A DNA stretch of 64,000 nucleotides from Thysanoteuthis rhombus (GCA_963457665.1 OY735205.1:24954691-25018690), one strand, 5' to 3'; shown: positions 36,641 through 47,475, numbered from the stretch's first letter. The notes: generated by a model from the letters alone, not told the origin. Made by a program: numbers and translations.

Positions 36641-37745
36641 AGGAAGGCTTACAATGACTGAAGGAATTGAACTCCCGGACAACAGCAAGATTAGGGCATT
36701 GACCGCACAAGACCGATACAAGTACCTAGGCGTCCTTAATTGTGACACGATAAAACGGGAAGAGATGAAGGAGAAAATTAAGAGAGAATACCTCAAAAGG
36801 ATAAGGAAAATATTAGAAACCAAATTAAATAGCAGAAATCTAATAAAAGGAATGAACACCTGGGCTGTGTCAGTAGTTAGGTATACAGGACCATTCCTAG
36901 GGTGGACAAAGGAAGAGCTCCAATCAATGGATAGGCGAACAAGGAAACTTATGACGATGCATAAAGCATTACACCCTACGGATGATACAGATAGACTATA
37001 CGTTAAGAGAAAAGAAGGTGGCAGGGGGCTCATCAGCATTGAAGATTGTGTCCAGGGAGCTAAAGTAGTCCTAGAAAGATATGTACAAACAAATAGTGAA
37101 GAAATCATAAAGAGCGCGAGAGATAGTGCAACAAGCAATAAAGTAGAAAACAATGGAAAAGTACAGCAAACAAGAAAAGAAAGATGGGAAGGGAAAAAAT
37201 TGTACGGCGAGTTTAAAAGGCAGAAACAAGATGTAGCAGACGAGAAATCATGGACGTGGTTACGAAAAGGGAACCTTAAGAGAGAAACAGAATCGCTCAT
37301 CATGGCAGCCCAAAACAAAAGCATGAGGACAAACTACATAAAAACAAAAATCGACGGAACACAGACAAACAGCAAATGCCGCATGTGCGGTGAAAGAGAT
37401 GAGACAGTAAACCACATAACTAGTGAATGTAGTCAACTCGCCCAGAAGGAGTATAAGCATAGACATGATAGAGTAGCAACGATGATACACTGGGAACTAA
37501 GTAAACAAATGGGATTCAACCATGGGGAAAAGTGGTATCAGCACAAGCCAGAGGCAGTTTTGGAGAATGACAACCACAAACTACTCTGGGACTTTGACAT
37601 CCAAACTGACCACCTCATCCAGGCAAGAAGACCGGACTTAGTAATAGTAGACAAAAAAAGGAGGGCCTGCCAAATAGTAGACGTTGCTGTGCCTGCAGAC
37701 CATAGAGTAAAAAAAAAGGAGAATGAAAAAAGGGAAAAATACTAG
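36627..37745 (+). pseudogene. RLE-1 thumb, CCHC zinc knuckle and restriction-like endonuclease
   Basis: This is the longest open frame in the window (372 codons) and the C-terminal part of the LINE protein. Residues 1-150 cover the RT thumb (YKYLGVLNCD, NTWAVSVVRYTGPFLGWTK, LHPTDDTDRLYVKRKEGGRG). The zinc knuckle is C251-x2-C254-x8-H263-x4-C268, followed by R-H-D at 279-281. The nuclease core has RPD at 335-337 and, 14 residues later, D352 (IVDVAVP). This matches the CCHC, RHN/D and (K/R)PD-x12-14-D/E pattern of R2-group endonucleases, which cut target DNA during target-primed reverse transcription. The Met start is accidental: the frame continues the palm segment after a one-base shift. It ends with in-frame stops near 37743, before the C-terminal tail. 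Confidence 0.9.
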
Positions 37746-37779
37746 AACCTAGCATGAGAGTCAAGGAAGACGTGGAACT

Positions 37780-37943
37780 TGAAAACCAGGGTTGTACCGG
37801 TCATAGTGGGCGCACTAGAAACTGTCCCCAAAACGCTGAGGGAGAGACTGGAGGAGATCGGGATTAGGGGAAGGATAGAGACCGTACAGACCACAGCACT
37901 ACTGGGAACTGCACGGATACTGAGGAAAGTGCTAGAGATATAA
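37780..37943 (+). pseudogene. RLE-1 C-terminal tail, out of frame with the nuclease
   Basis: Another frame reads VVPVIVGALETVPKTLRERL, then EEIGIRGRIETVQTTALLGT, then ARILRKVLEI and a stop at 37941-37943. It corresponds to the tail encoded antisense at 728-922 and to the end of copy 2 at 43740. It marks the natural end of the RLE-1 reading frame. The 3' UTR follows. Confidence 0.8.
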
Positions 37944-38060
37944 GTACTGCAACGAATTGTAGCTCTGTCATGATATGCGAAAGAGAGAGGAGACGTTAGC
38001 TGAAGACCTGAGGAGACTTATTGTCACTCACCCCCCAGCGATAACCACTGGTGTGAGATT

Positions 38061-38061
38061 C

Positions 38062-38110
<49 letters not shown>

Positions 38111-38184
38111 GCAACAAAAATACTACTACTATTAATGATAATAACAATAACAACAACAGTAATAATAATGATAATAATTTAAGA
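38061..38184. repeat. (AAT)n array shared by two converging LINE 3' ends
   Basis: About 50 bp of pure AAT, then degenerate AAT/AAC/ACT units to about 38180. The sense RLE-1 copy 1 ends at its left edge and the antisense RLE-2 element ends at its right edge. Confidence 0.9.
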
Positions 38185-38443
38185 TTCTTTTCTTTTATCC
38201 TTTTTCGTGCATCCTTTAGAGCTGGGCCCACATCATTGTCTTGGGATACCACATGAGAGTTGTTATTTTATCGACAGTAGTTTGTGTAATATGTCTGTTG
38301 ATTCTACCTTGTGAACCTTTCTGTTCCCCTCTTCATTAATCTTAGAGCTTTGATTACCACCGGCGATATGTTGGTCTTTATGTCCAACATCTTCTTCATC
38401 TTGATCTTCAGGTTTCTACGAATGAACGGCTCTTCCGTAACTT

Positions 38444-38677
38444 TCATCGGGATGTGTTTTTTTTCCCCAGATGGTATTGTTCTTTCCTATCTTTGATAAC
38501 GATGTCAGGTTTTTCAGCTTTTATTTCCCTATCTTCATGGAAGGGCGTGTCCTTGAGGATGTTGATATCACTGTTTTCTACGACGGTGCTATTGGTGCTT
38601 ATACCATCTTTCGGATGTTTTGTTTCTGTTTTTCCTGCAGATCTTTCAGTCCAGATATGTTGTTGCCTGTGGAGCAA
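38444..38677 (-). pseudogene. RLE-2 restriction-like endonuclease core relic
   Basis: The frame contains KAEKPDIVIKDRKEQ, the KPD element of the R2-group nuclease, preceded by a DTPFHEDREIK stretch equivalent to the DFDIQTDHLIQ region of RLE-1. After KPDIVIKDRKEQ the frame is lost before the second acidic residue. The tail resumes in a neighbouring frame (TEEPFIRRNLKIKMKKML). Sequence upstream of the KPD is poorly preserved and no zinc knuckle is visible. Clearly a nuclease-domain remnant of a different family from RLE-1. Confidence 0.7.
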
Positions 38678-39005
38678 AAATCAGGCCCTCCATTTCTGCT
38701 TTCAGTCCGGGGGTTCCCAAGCCGCTGGTGTGTTGTTTGTGGGATACGTCCAACTTTTTCATCTTTTGGGGTTATTTCTCATGTATCTTGTCATCCCAGA
38801 TTTTTCAGAGTTGTTTGAGGTTATGTTGGTTTTCCTTCAGCTTCACCTACTTCACGTTGATAGTTATGATATTTTTGTTAGGACATTGAGATCTTTCTTT
38901 AAAAATCCTACCTTCTTTTGATGGACCAAATCTAGTGCATTACTATTTGGAGAAGGGGATCATCCGTTCTCAACAGGTATGGATTTAGCCTGGTAGTGTT
39001 GGTTT

Positions 39006-39251
39006 TTAACGTAAATTCAAGTTGGAGTGAGCCTCGCCCCTTGAAGCTCTTGCTATGTAAAGTCTGTCTTCATCTGCTTTTGAAAGGTGCATTTTTATGG
39101 TGAGCATCTCCCTCATTTTCCTATCCAGCCTTTTGATAACATTTAACTTCCAATCTATGACAGTCATGAACCCATACGTTACTATGTATATCGTTAAAAT
39201 GTTTATAGGTTCAAGCCTATATGCTGCATTGAGCTCGCATTTTGATATCAC
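39006..39251 (-). pseudogene. RLE-2 RT thumb relic
   Basis: An 81-residue frame includes EPINILTIYIVTYGFMTVID, then WKLNVIKRLDRKMREMLTIK and ADEDRLYIARASRGEA. This parallels RLE-1 residues 72-135 (NTWAVSVVRYTGPFLGW, MDRRTRKLMTMHKALHP, TDRLYVKRKEGGRG). The RKEGGRG-equivalent has degraded to RASRGEA. The frame is an internal piece of the broken RLE-2 protein. Confidence 0.65.
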
Positions 39252-41149
39252 ACTTTCCGGATCTTCAGAGCCAAGCGCTGTAAGCTATTGCTTCCGTTCA
39301 TTCCTTCATACTTGCATTGGTCGTTCTGTCCTTCCTCCTTGATTGTGGTGTTTACATCAAGGTCTATGTCCGCAATTTTTGTCAGGTTTCCTCCCATCAA
39401 GATTTTCATGCTCTTAGTGATAGATATGGTCATTTGAGGACTCAGTTGCAAGCTTTTGCCTTACCTGGAGTGCGACCCGCTGTCGAATGTCGATCCACGC
39501 AATTTTTTTTTGCTAAAGTTGATCAGTGGCTTCTTTCCCTGCAACCAATTTCTGATCTGCTGGGATCAAGTTCTTCCTCCGAGGAAACTGTTGAGCTTCT
39601 CAATGATAATTGTGGTGCAGATTTTGTTTGTTGTTTGTTGTCAGGGGATGAGCCTATGTCTCTTCGAGTCCTGCGCCTTTCTTATTATTTGGTGAAGATA
39701 TGTAACCATTCAAGGATATTTTTCAGGTTTCTAGATGATGTCATCGTGGGCTCACGTATGGTCTACCTGGATGCTCAGAAGGCTCTTGATTGAGATATTG
39801 GAAATTTTGTCAATCGATGGTGCGTTTAAATTTTCGGTCTTTTTAATGGCAGAGAGGGTCTCTGTGATATCCGACCATTTTTGCGTCTGTATGAGCTTGT
39901 AAATGTCCCGTTATCGTCAGGTCTCTTACTGCTCTTCAAGAGTTCACTTCAAAACTCTACAACCTCTTCAGTAGAAGGTAGTACGTAGACTTTCATCTTC
40001 TTGCTCGGCTTATACTAGAATCTTTTAGTATCCTCTTTGCAAATCCTGTTGTCTAAGTCTTTTGCTTGGATCTTTTTTTTTTAGTATCTTCTCTATCTGT
40101 TCGTTTACTATCGATGATTAGTTTCATTCTAGCTGCAACCTTTCCCTGTTCTTGATGTTGGAATCTTTTTTTACACCCTGGAATGACAGTTGACCCCGCT
40201 TTTTTCTCATTTTTTTCTCATTTTTTTTTCCAGGCAAGAAGATTGTTTTCTTCTGTTTTTGCTTGTTTTTTGATGGCTGACATGACAGCGTATAAAAACT
40301 GCTTGATTTTCGTCAGGCACATCGGTTTCCCCATCTTGTCCTTGATACTTTGTACAGCTTCATGGGAAAGTCTGATGGTTTTTTTTTTGGTTTGGGAATC
40401 CTTCTTGACCTTAAGGGTGTTGGTTGTCCTTCAAAAGACGATATATCATGGTTTCCCATTTGTATCGGATGTTTGTTGTCATCTATATTTTTTCCTCATT
40501 GCTATGTTTTTCCTGGAATGACCCACCTTGCTAGTGTACTTCAGAGGGGGTGCAGTGATTGTAGTTTTTGGTAGTTGATCTTCATTGGTTCCTGGTGTCT
40601 CGTCTGGTAGGCTTGTTTATCTGTGTTGGTATTGGGCTTGTTTTTTCATAATGTTATTTTCGGATGGTCTCGAGTTCCGGATACGGTGATTGCTTATTTT
40701 GAATGATCTCATGTCTGACTTTTGGAAGTTTGTTTGCATCTAGATATACTTAGTCAATGGGATATTTTTTCTCACCGGATATATGCAGCCTTACACGGTG
40801 AAGTTCCATCGTTCAGATTTAGTGGAGCTGCGTAGAAAGCTTCCATGACGATTATATAATCTGCGTAGGACGATTTTTGTCCTGTTACTTTTGTCGGGAT
40901 TTCAGTTGTACATAGGAGGCCACTGTGTGTGCGAGTGTGTGGGGTTTTTGACGTGATCTTCCTTTCATACGAATTGGATAGAGTTTGTCCCAGGTGCAAA
41001 GTTTCCAATCCGAGTCCGGTTCCCCACTGGGGATCATGGTCCTCTTTGACCTGCATGTCAACCGATGCGATGTGTTATCTTGTACTTCGTATTTGCTCAT
41101 AAATGGGGTCCGGTCAATGGGTGTAACAGCACAGCAATACCATCCTGTG

Positions 41150-41611
41150 TAGTGTACGCCAGACTCTAATCCTTAAGTTATGCTTTAATTTAGTTGTACG
41201 TTGGAGAGTTTCTTGTTTTGTTATGTTGAACGATCATGTCACTTAAGAAAAAAAGATTACTACCTATTTACTGATGCTCTTCAAAAAGTGAAAACTTGAA
41301 AAAACATGATTACACCCAGCCTGAAAAATGAGGTTTTACGGAAATTCATGGGAGATAATTAGCAGAGCACTAACTTGAACAATTCAATAGGAATTACGAA
41401 AAAATGAACGCTTAAATCAAAGAGTTTAGTAGAGAAAAGGCTACGATTTACCACAGCACAATTCTGCTCTTAGAACTAAAAAGTTGAACAAAGCTTCGGG
41501 ACGAAAGATTCAGTGATTACTTCTGGAGAAGTTAAAAAAATAGAGACATCTTCTGGGTTTAAGATATCTAACTAAAAGTCTGAATTATCTTTTTTCGTAG
41601 TTTGACGAGGT

Positions 41612-41612
<1 letters not shown>
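41150..41612. other. No feature recognised
   Basis: AT-rich spacer between the RLE-2 relic and the AAT array of RLE-1 copy 2. Confidence 0.4.

Positions 41613-41692
<80 letters not shown>
41613..41692. repeat. (AAT)n array at the 5' end of RLE-1 copy 2
   Basis: About 26 pure AAT units directly precede the truncated 5' end of RLE-1 copy 2. Confidence 0.95.
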
Positions 41693-41820
41693 CACCGCCA
41701 CCACGCTAGACGACAGGCTCACCTATCAACTCCAAAGTTGCCTAAATGAGGTCGTGGTACCAGAATGGATGACCAGAGGCAGAACAATCCCTCATCCAAG
41801 AAGACCCTGACAAAGGGAAT

Positions 41821-42105
41821 GTGGCGAGCAATTATAGATCAATCACATACTTACCATTCATGAGGAAAATCCTGACCAAAAAAATAGCTGAGAGAATGTA
41901 TATATCCATAGAAAAAAGGGGAATATTGCCAGAAGAAAATAAAGGATACAGGAAAAGAACCAAGAAAGCGAATGACTTGCTCTACATCGACCACATGATC
42001 TTAGAGGAGACAAGAAAAAGAAAGAATTACATTGTCATGAGGTGGATTGACTATAAAAAAGCATACGACAAGATTCCATACAGCAGAATACTTGAAATGC
42101 CTTAG
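41821..42105 (+). pseudogene. RLE-1 copy 2 RT segment (motif A region)
   Basis: A 94-residue frame: NYRSITYLPFMRKILTKKIA, then GILPEENKGYRKRTKKANDL and MRWIDYKKAYDKIPYSRIL. It spans, without interruption, the point where copy 1 has its first deletion. It keeps motif A with its catalytic Asp (WIDYKKAYD, residues 75-83). It stops before motif B. Downstream, at 42250-42345, the motif C region is disrupted (KYMDGMKLF in place of YMDD). Confidence 0.85.
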
Positions 42106-42330
42106 AATGTTCAAGATCTGTTAACCAGTGGTGAGACTCATTGCATACCCTATGAAAAATTGGAAGGAGTACTTGACAGCCATAGGAGAAAATTTATATA
42201 AAAGAAATATTCCAGGGAGTATTGCTGTCTTAATTACTATTTGTTCTAACTATGATATCACTCCACAGAAACTTAAAAATAAGGATACCAATTCTACTAA
42301 ACAAAGGGAAAAGTCAACAACCTGAAGTAC

Positions 42331-42558
42331 ATGGACGGCATGAAATTATTTGTAAAAAGCATGGGAGAAATTGAAAAGCTGTTCAACAAGGTGAATGGAT
42401 ACAGGGATGATATTGGGATGGAATTTGGAATAGAAAAATGTGCAATTATGGTAATGCACAAAGGAAAGTTCGCAGTGGCAGAAGGAATCAAACTCCTAAA
42501 CAGCAAGATGATTAGAGCACTGATCACACAAACCAATGCAAATACACGGAGTTCTTGA
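42331..42558 (+). pseudogene. RLE-1 copy 2 post-motif-C segment
   Basis: The frame starts inside the former motif C as MDGMKLFVKSMGEIEKLFNK, so the second Asp of the YMDD box is replaced by Gly here. GMEFGIEKCAIMVMHKGKF follows intact, confirming the reading that copy 1 has lost through its A-run change near 36611-36617. Ends at a stop after an HIR-like thumb start. Inactive. Confidence 0.8.
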
Positions 42559-42670
42559 ATCTGACGCGATGAAACTGTAAGAAACGAAGGAGAAAGTAAA
42601 AAGAAAATATCTTGAGAGGAAAAGGAAAATATTTGAGACCAAACCAAACAGCAAGAACCTTATAAAAAGA

Positions 42671-42940
42671 ATGAACACATGGGCTGTATCATTTGTAAGA
42701 AACATAGGACCACTACTTGGATGGACGAAGAAAGAACTTCAGTCAATGGACCACCAAACAAGGAAGCTTATGACAATGCAAAAAGCCTTACACCCCAGAG
42801 GTGACACGGATAGACTATACGTAAAGAAAAAAGAAGGTGGGAGAGAACTCACGAGCATAAAAAACTGTATCCAGAGGGCCAAAGCAGATCAAGAAAAATA
42901 TGTGCAAGCAAACAGTGGAGGCATCATAAAGAGTGTCTGA
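42671..42940 (+). pseudogene. RLE-1 copy 2 thumb segment
   Basis: An 89-residue frame: MNTWAVSFVRNIGPLLGWTK, QSMDHQTRKLMTMQKALHPR, DTDRLYVKKKEGGRELTSIK. It is colinear with residues 76-164 of the 36627-37745 frame. It ends in a stop at 42938-42940. The following zinc-knuckle and nuclease regions (about 43190-43500) are recognisable only piecewise, for example CRLCRERD, then a stop in place of the residue before the H-x4-C half. Confidence 0.85.
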
Positions 42941-44010
42941 AGCAGTGCAACGAACAACAGAAAAGTAGAAAACAATGGAGCAGCACAGGAAACCGGGGAA
43001 AAAATCGGGACAGAACAAACTATACTGAGAATTCAAGACACAGATACAGGAAGTGGCAAACGAGAGATCATGGACATAACTTCAAAAAGGAAACCTGTAG
43101 AGAGGGACAGAATTGCTCATCATAGCAGCCCAGAACAAATGTATTAGAACAAACTATATCGAAACAAAAATCGACAGAACACACACAAACAGCAAGTGCC
43201 GCCTGTGTAGGGAAAGAGATTAAACCATAAATCACATGACTAGTGAATGTAGTCAACTAGCCCAGAAGGAGTATAAACACAGGCACGATAGAGTAGCAAC
43301 AATGATACAGTGGGAACTGAGTAAACAAATGGGATTTAACCACGCAGGAAAGTGATACCAGCACAAACAAGAGACAGCCCTGGAAAAAAGAAACCACAAC
43401 TTTGGGAATTAGACATCCGAACAGACCACACGATTCAAACGAAAAAACAGTACCTACGAGAGGAAAACTTGCCAAATAATAGACGTGAATGTATTTGCCA
43501 ACCATAGAGTAAAGAAAAGAGTGAAAAACTGAAAAAATACCAAGATCTGGTAAGAGAACTGATGAAGATGAAGAATATGAAAGTCAGGGTATTGTACCAG
43601 TTATAATAGGTGCACTCGGAATTGGACCAAAGACATTGAAGGTGAGATAGGGGGGAATAGGAATAAAAGGAAGAATTGAACTGAGTAGACCACAGAATTG
43701 CTAGGGACTCCACGAATACTGAGGAAAGTGCTAGAAATGTGAGATCTACGACCCCAACTGTTAGCAGTGGCCTAACAGAGGAGAAGAGGAAAAAGAGAAA
43801 AATGGAGGCGATACGAACAATGGCACTTTTGTGATAGCTCCAAAGAGATTTACTGTCACCCAGCCTTCAGCAATAACCACGGGGCAACTGGTGTGAAACT
43901 CTAAACCACTCTACTGCTGTAAACTTAGACAGGGAGGAGGGCTGGAGACTTGAGGGGTGTTATAGTCACTCAGTGTCCAACGGTGACCACCAGGCAATTG
44001 GTGTGAAATT

Positions 44011-44118
<108 letters not shown>

Positions 44119-44355
44119 CAACAAATGGTTAGCTCGTTGTCAAGTCCGTTGAGTTCTTTTCAGCCCTCTAGCATTTCCCCAAATATTTTTGTTATCTCCA
44201 AAAGTGTTAAACTATTCGTAGTGTGCTTTTTTGTAAGTCACCTCAATATTTTGCAGAATCATGATCTTCGGGGTTATATTTTATTTTTAGCAATTGAAAC
44301 TAGTCGGAATTTTCTTTTGTTACAGAATTAAAAATTCATTACACCTCAAAACTCT

Positions 44356-44640
44356 AATGCGATCTTAATTTATGTCGAAATAACGCCATGGAATTTTATG
44401 TAATCTTAATTTACGTCGAAATAACACAACAAAATAATTATGTAATCTTAATTTACGTCGAAATAACGCCACAAAATAGATATGTAATCTTAATTTACGT
44501 CAAAATAACGCCATGAAATCCTATGTGATCTTAGTTTACGTCGAAATAACTCCATGAAATATTTATGTGATCTTAATTTACGTCTAAATAACGCCATGAA
44601 ATTCTCATATGATTTTAATTCACGCCGAAATAATGCCATC
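44356..44640. repeat. Minisatellite, ~42-bp unit, about 6-7 copies
   Basis: The unit contains CTTAATTTACGTCGAAATAA then CGCCATGAAAT and varies at a few positions. Because 42 is a multiple of three, one minus-strand frame (44490-44678) reads a 14-residue repeat (ALFRRKLRSHKYFM-like). I regard that frame as a by-product of the period, since the outer copies contain stops. Confidence 0.9.
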
Positions 44641-44699
44641 CATAATAAAATATAATTTTGTATTGTTCGAAGATACATTTTGTGGACTTCGATAAAAGT

Positions 44700-45300
44700 T
44701 CACAACTATTCGCCATTTTTTTCCGTAACCAGCCTCAGTCTAAACATCTTGACGACAATGACGACCAGGCAGGGAGTCTACCACTCTCTACACTGCTCTC
44801 AGAGGTACACAGCGGTCGTTTGGAACTAAAAAGCTGAGTTGATCGCCTATACAATGGATCATACCGTGCAGTTATCGAGATGCCGTGACTAGCACACGGC
44901 ATCGCAGTCTCATCAAAGAGGCTAATACTCGGCGTCTGCCGAGACTAGTCTCATGTTATTCAGCAAAGAAGCGCGGGAAATATCAATAGGAAAAGGGCTG
45001 GAAGTATAAACGAAATCGTTTCAACGTTTTCCGGAAAGAAGAATCAGTTAAAAACCAGAAAATGCGATCAACGAGGCACCCGGGGTGAAAAGGGAGGAAA
45101 CGAAAGCTGGGAAATCACAATTGCTACAAAGAAGAGGAAATACCAAGAATCAGTTAAAGCGATCTTCGTGGGTGATTTTGCGATTGGATCGATGAACAGA
45201 ATAAGACTCATTCTGGCGTTGTCAGTGTTGATTTGGAGAATGAGTATCTGCATTGCCAGCAGTGTCGGTGATTGACGTTAAGGTTGTATTACACATTGTT
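44700..45300. other. Unexplained GC-richer segment
   Basis: Noticeably less AT-rich than its flanks, with two small palindromes: GAGACTAGTCTC near 44942-44953 and GCCGTG-ACTAGCA-CACGGC near 44882-44900. No long open frame carries a motif. It could be part of a retroelement or a conserved non-coding segment. Confidence 0.35.
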
Positions 45301-45325
45301 AAGAAATGCTTAAATCAACAAGCGT

Positions 45326-45328
<3 letters not shown>

Positions 45329-45392
<64 letters not shown>
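45329..45392. repeat. (TA)n microsatellite
   Basis: About 64 bp of pure TA. Confidence 0.95.
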
Positions 45393-45394
<2 letters not shown>

Positions 45395-46258
45395 ACGAGA
45401 ACTTTTTAAAAAGTATCCAGTTTTTTGGAATAGCTAAAGAATCTGGCTACGGCAGGCAATAAAAAAAACTTTGCTGGGAGAGAAACTCTCTCATAAGGTT
45501 TCTCAATCAGCAGTGAAGTGTAAATGAGCTTGCAAGCTGTAGGCAAATTACATTCACGTTAACCATGCGAGTCATTTTTCCCGTCTCTTGTGGCAAAACA
45601 TCGCGTAATCCAGACATTTTAGCCCACTATAGTCGGGATTTAACTGTCTGTGACTGGATCAATAAGAATAACTCGTCTTAGCTGATGCTGATTCCAATAA
45701 ATGACCGACTTTTTTTTATGAGATGCAGGGTGCTTATACAGGTGTGTAAGATCCGACGGAGACTTTGATACGGACTGAGCCGCTATCGCTTTAGGGATGC
45801 TATTTTTCGTTTGTATTAAATCGCTTGATATTTATTATTACATAAACATTGGCTATCTACTATTCTTCAAGGTATTGGATTGAACATGAAACTCAAAAAA
45901 TTAAAAAAAATGCCTTTAAAGCATTTTTAACGACAATCACAGTATTTGCCGTTATTGTCAGCGCTATTACCTACCAACGTAATCTGTGTAGAATAATTCC
46001 CAGCTTTGAGACCTGACGTTATATTAAACCAGGTGCAAACTTAAAACTCAGTGGAATCATTCCAATATTAGTTTTCAATCAAATCTTGTTCATAGAATCC
46101 CAATTGAATCAATTAATAGAAGTAAATGTAAGAGAGATAGATCATTATATGTAGGTCAGCTTCAAGTGAGCGCAGAAAAACATGCTGACCTTTGCTTGTT
46201 AACAATCAAATAATACCTTACACTTTTCTCAAACAATCATGATTCGAAGACATAATCA

Positions 46259-46310
<52 letters not shown>
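46259..46310. repeat. (TA)n microsatellite
   Basis: About 52 bp of pure TA. Confidence 0.95.
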
Positions 46311-46312
<2 letters not shown>

Positions 46313-46903
46313 CAGTGCAGCGACCTGGTAGTATGAGCTGAGGTCGATCATTATAGGATGAAGGGGAAATATATGCACCGCACTACATAAGATACCATGG
46401 CATGTGTATTTACCAAGATATCTATATTGTACATACGTCGTTTTTACCTCTCCGAAGGAGAAAGAACATATGTCATCCATTACATTTGTTTCCCTAGGCC
46501 ATTAGCCCAACACAGCAAGATACCAGCTGTTTTACCTTTGTCTCGTCTTTCCTGTCAGGAGAATTCGAAACAAACATGACAAATACACTTCTTTCTTTTT
46601 AGCAAGCTAACAATAACACGAGGGGAATTTTTGTTATCCTCATCCATAAAACAGCAATGACTTGGTTTCCTGTCATCCATTATGGGGACGTATCTGCATT
46701 CAAACATAGGTTGGCAGGAGAGTGACCTTAGGCTAACTGAATGTGAGTTTATCCTATTGATTCCTGTTTTCTAAACACTTAAATATATAGACTTTGCTTT
46801 GTAAATCCGTCAGTCGCTTATTTGTGGTAATTGCTCTCACTGAATCTTTTTGTTCGTTTCTCTTTTATTTTTCAATGGAGTGAAACAAAGATCTACTTAC
46901 AAG

Positions 46904-47026
46904 ACCCATTTGGCAAGGGGTCTGCGTCATTCGCTGTTTCTTCCTATGAAGTTGCCTTATTGATTGTCGGATTGAGCTGAAATTTGGTACTGGAGAATTT
47001 TGGACCAAGGCACATCTTTAAAATAC
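46904..47026 (+). repeat. Dispersed repeat, unit a
   Basis: Shares with 47364-47475 the words TCTGCGTCATT, TTATTGATTGTCGG or TTATCGATGGCCGG, GGGCTGAAATTTGGTACTGG or its close match, and TGGACCAAG. About 75-80% similar by eye. No coding motif is seen. The source family is unknown. Confidence 0.65.
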
Positions 47027-47363
47027 ATTGAACTATAAAAAACACACCTACACTGGCTATAGATTCAGCCTTCCCTGCCAAGAAAACTGACCCTCCTCCA
47101 TCGTAAGTGCAACATTTTAAATCTCTAAAACAGTCTAAAACGACTGCAAGTATTCTAGAATATTTGATTGCAGAGAGATAATCAGAAAAAATTCTCGTTA
47201 AAACATTTTGTAGATGCTAGTAATTAAATTCATACAAATCAGTGGACTCCACTCCCTTGATATAAATTGTACTGTTACTGTATAATTAACAATTTTGTTT
47301 ATTTACATAACTGTGTTGTGAATAAAACATGTTGTTTGACAAGTCAACGGGGGATTTACTCCT

Positions 47364-47475
47364 AGGCCCCATTTTCTAAGGGGCTCTGCGTCATTTGCAT
47401 TTGCTTTATCGATGGCCGGATTTGGGCTGAAATTTGGTACTGGAGGATACTGGACCAAGTCATAACTTTAGGCTA
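47364..47475 (+). repeat. Dispersed repeat, unit b
   Basis: Second copy of the unit at 46904-47026, same orientation, about 340 bp downstream. The spacer has no similarity that I can see. Confidence 0.65.

Larger units (their letters stand above)
35765..38060 (+). mobile_element. RLE-1 LINE copy 1, 5'-truncated, (AAT)n on both sides
   Basis: This is a 2.3-kb sense copy of an RLE-class non-LTR retrotransposon. In order it holds: the RT N-terminal part (35791-36111), RT palm with catalytic motifs (36155-36640), thumb, zinc knuckle and restriction-like endonuclease (36627-37745), C-terminal tail in a further frame (to the stop at 37941-37943), and the 3' UTR to the AAT array at 38061. The region upstream of RT is missing. 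At least three frame breaks make it inactive. The architecture (single frame, RT followed by C-terminal CCHC and PD..D nuclease) is that of the R2/R4/Dong/NeSL group. The AAT flanks favour a Dong/R4-like assignment, by inference. Confidence 0.9.
38185..41150 (-). mobile_element. RLE-2: second RLE-class LINE family, antisense, decayed
   Basis: Minus-strand fragments follow RLE-LINE order. 40772-41100 holds the N-terminal, pre-RT frames. About 39450-40770 is a scrambled RT region in which I could not place catalytic motifs. 39006-39251 is the RT thumb (WKLNVIKRLDRKMREMLTIK, then ADEDRLYIAR). 38444-38677 is the nuclease core (REIKAEKPDIVIKDRKEQ). About 38320-38450 is the C-terminal tail (MLDIKTNISPVVIKALRLMK). 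Its residues differ throughout from RLE-1, so it is a separate family. Many stops; inactive. The 5' limit is approximate. Confidence 0.7.
41693..44010 (+). mobile_element. RLE-1 LINE copy 2, 5'-truncated, (AAT)n on both sides
   Basis: A 2.3-kb sense copy, colinear with copy 1. It starts within the RT entry region (equivalent to about 35890 in copy 1) and runs through palm, thumb, zinc knuckle and nuclease remnants to the tail stop at 43740-43742. The 3' UTR, with two imperfect copies of the duplicated UTR motif (about 43855-44010), ends at the AAT array. It is more decayed than copy 1: several frames, a lost motif B, and in-frame stops in the zinc-knuckle region. The two copies begin at nearby but different points in RT. 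Confidence 0.9.

Noticed and set aside
36500-37324. 274-codon minus-strand open frame
   Set aside because: It lies antisense to the RLE-1 thumb, zinc-knuckle and nuclease frame, which has clear motifs. The minus-strand protein is Ser/Leu/Phe-rich with none.
35765-38060. R2 element inserted in 28S rDNA
   Set aside because: The protein is of the same broad RLE class, but both flanks are AAT arrays and no rRNA sequence is present.
38454-38921. 155-codon plus-strand open frame and its neighbours at 38471 and 38620
   Set aside because: They are the opposite strand of the RLE-2 nuclease relic, where KPDIVIKD is read on the minus strand. The plus-strand frames are hydrophobic and motif-free.
39317-39793. 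158-codon plus-strand frame ending in VYLDAQKALD, which looks like RT motif A
   Set aside because: The surrounding element is clearly read on the minus strand, and the rest of the plus-strand frame has no RT motifs. The resemblance is probably chance.
44356-44640. CRISPR-like regular repeats
   Set aside because: The units are directly adjacent with no unique spacers and have diverged; this is a minisatellite in eukaryotic DNA.
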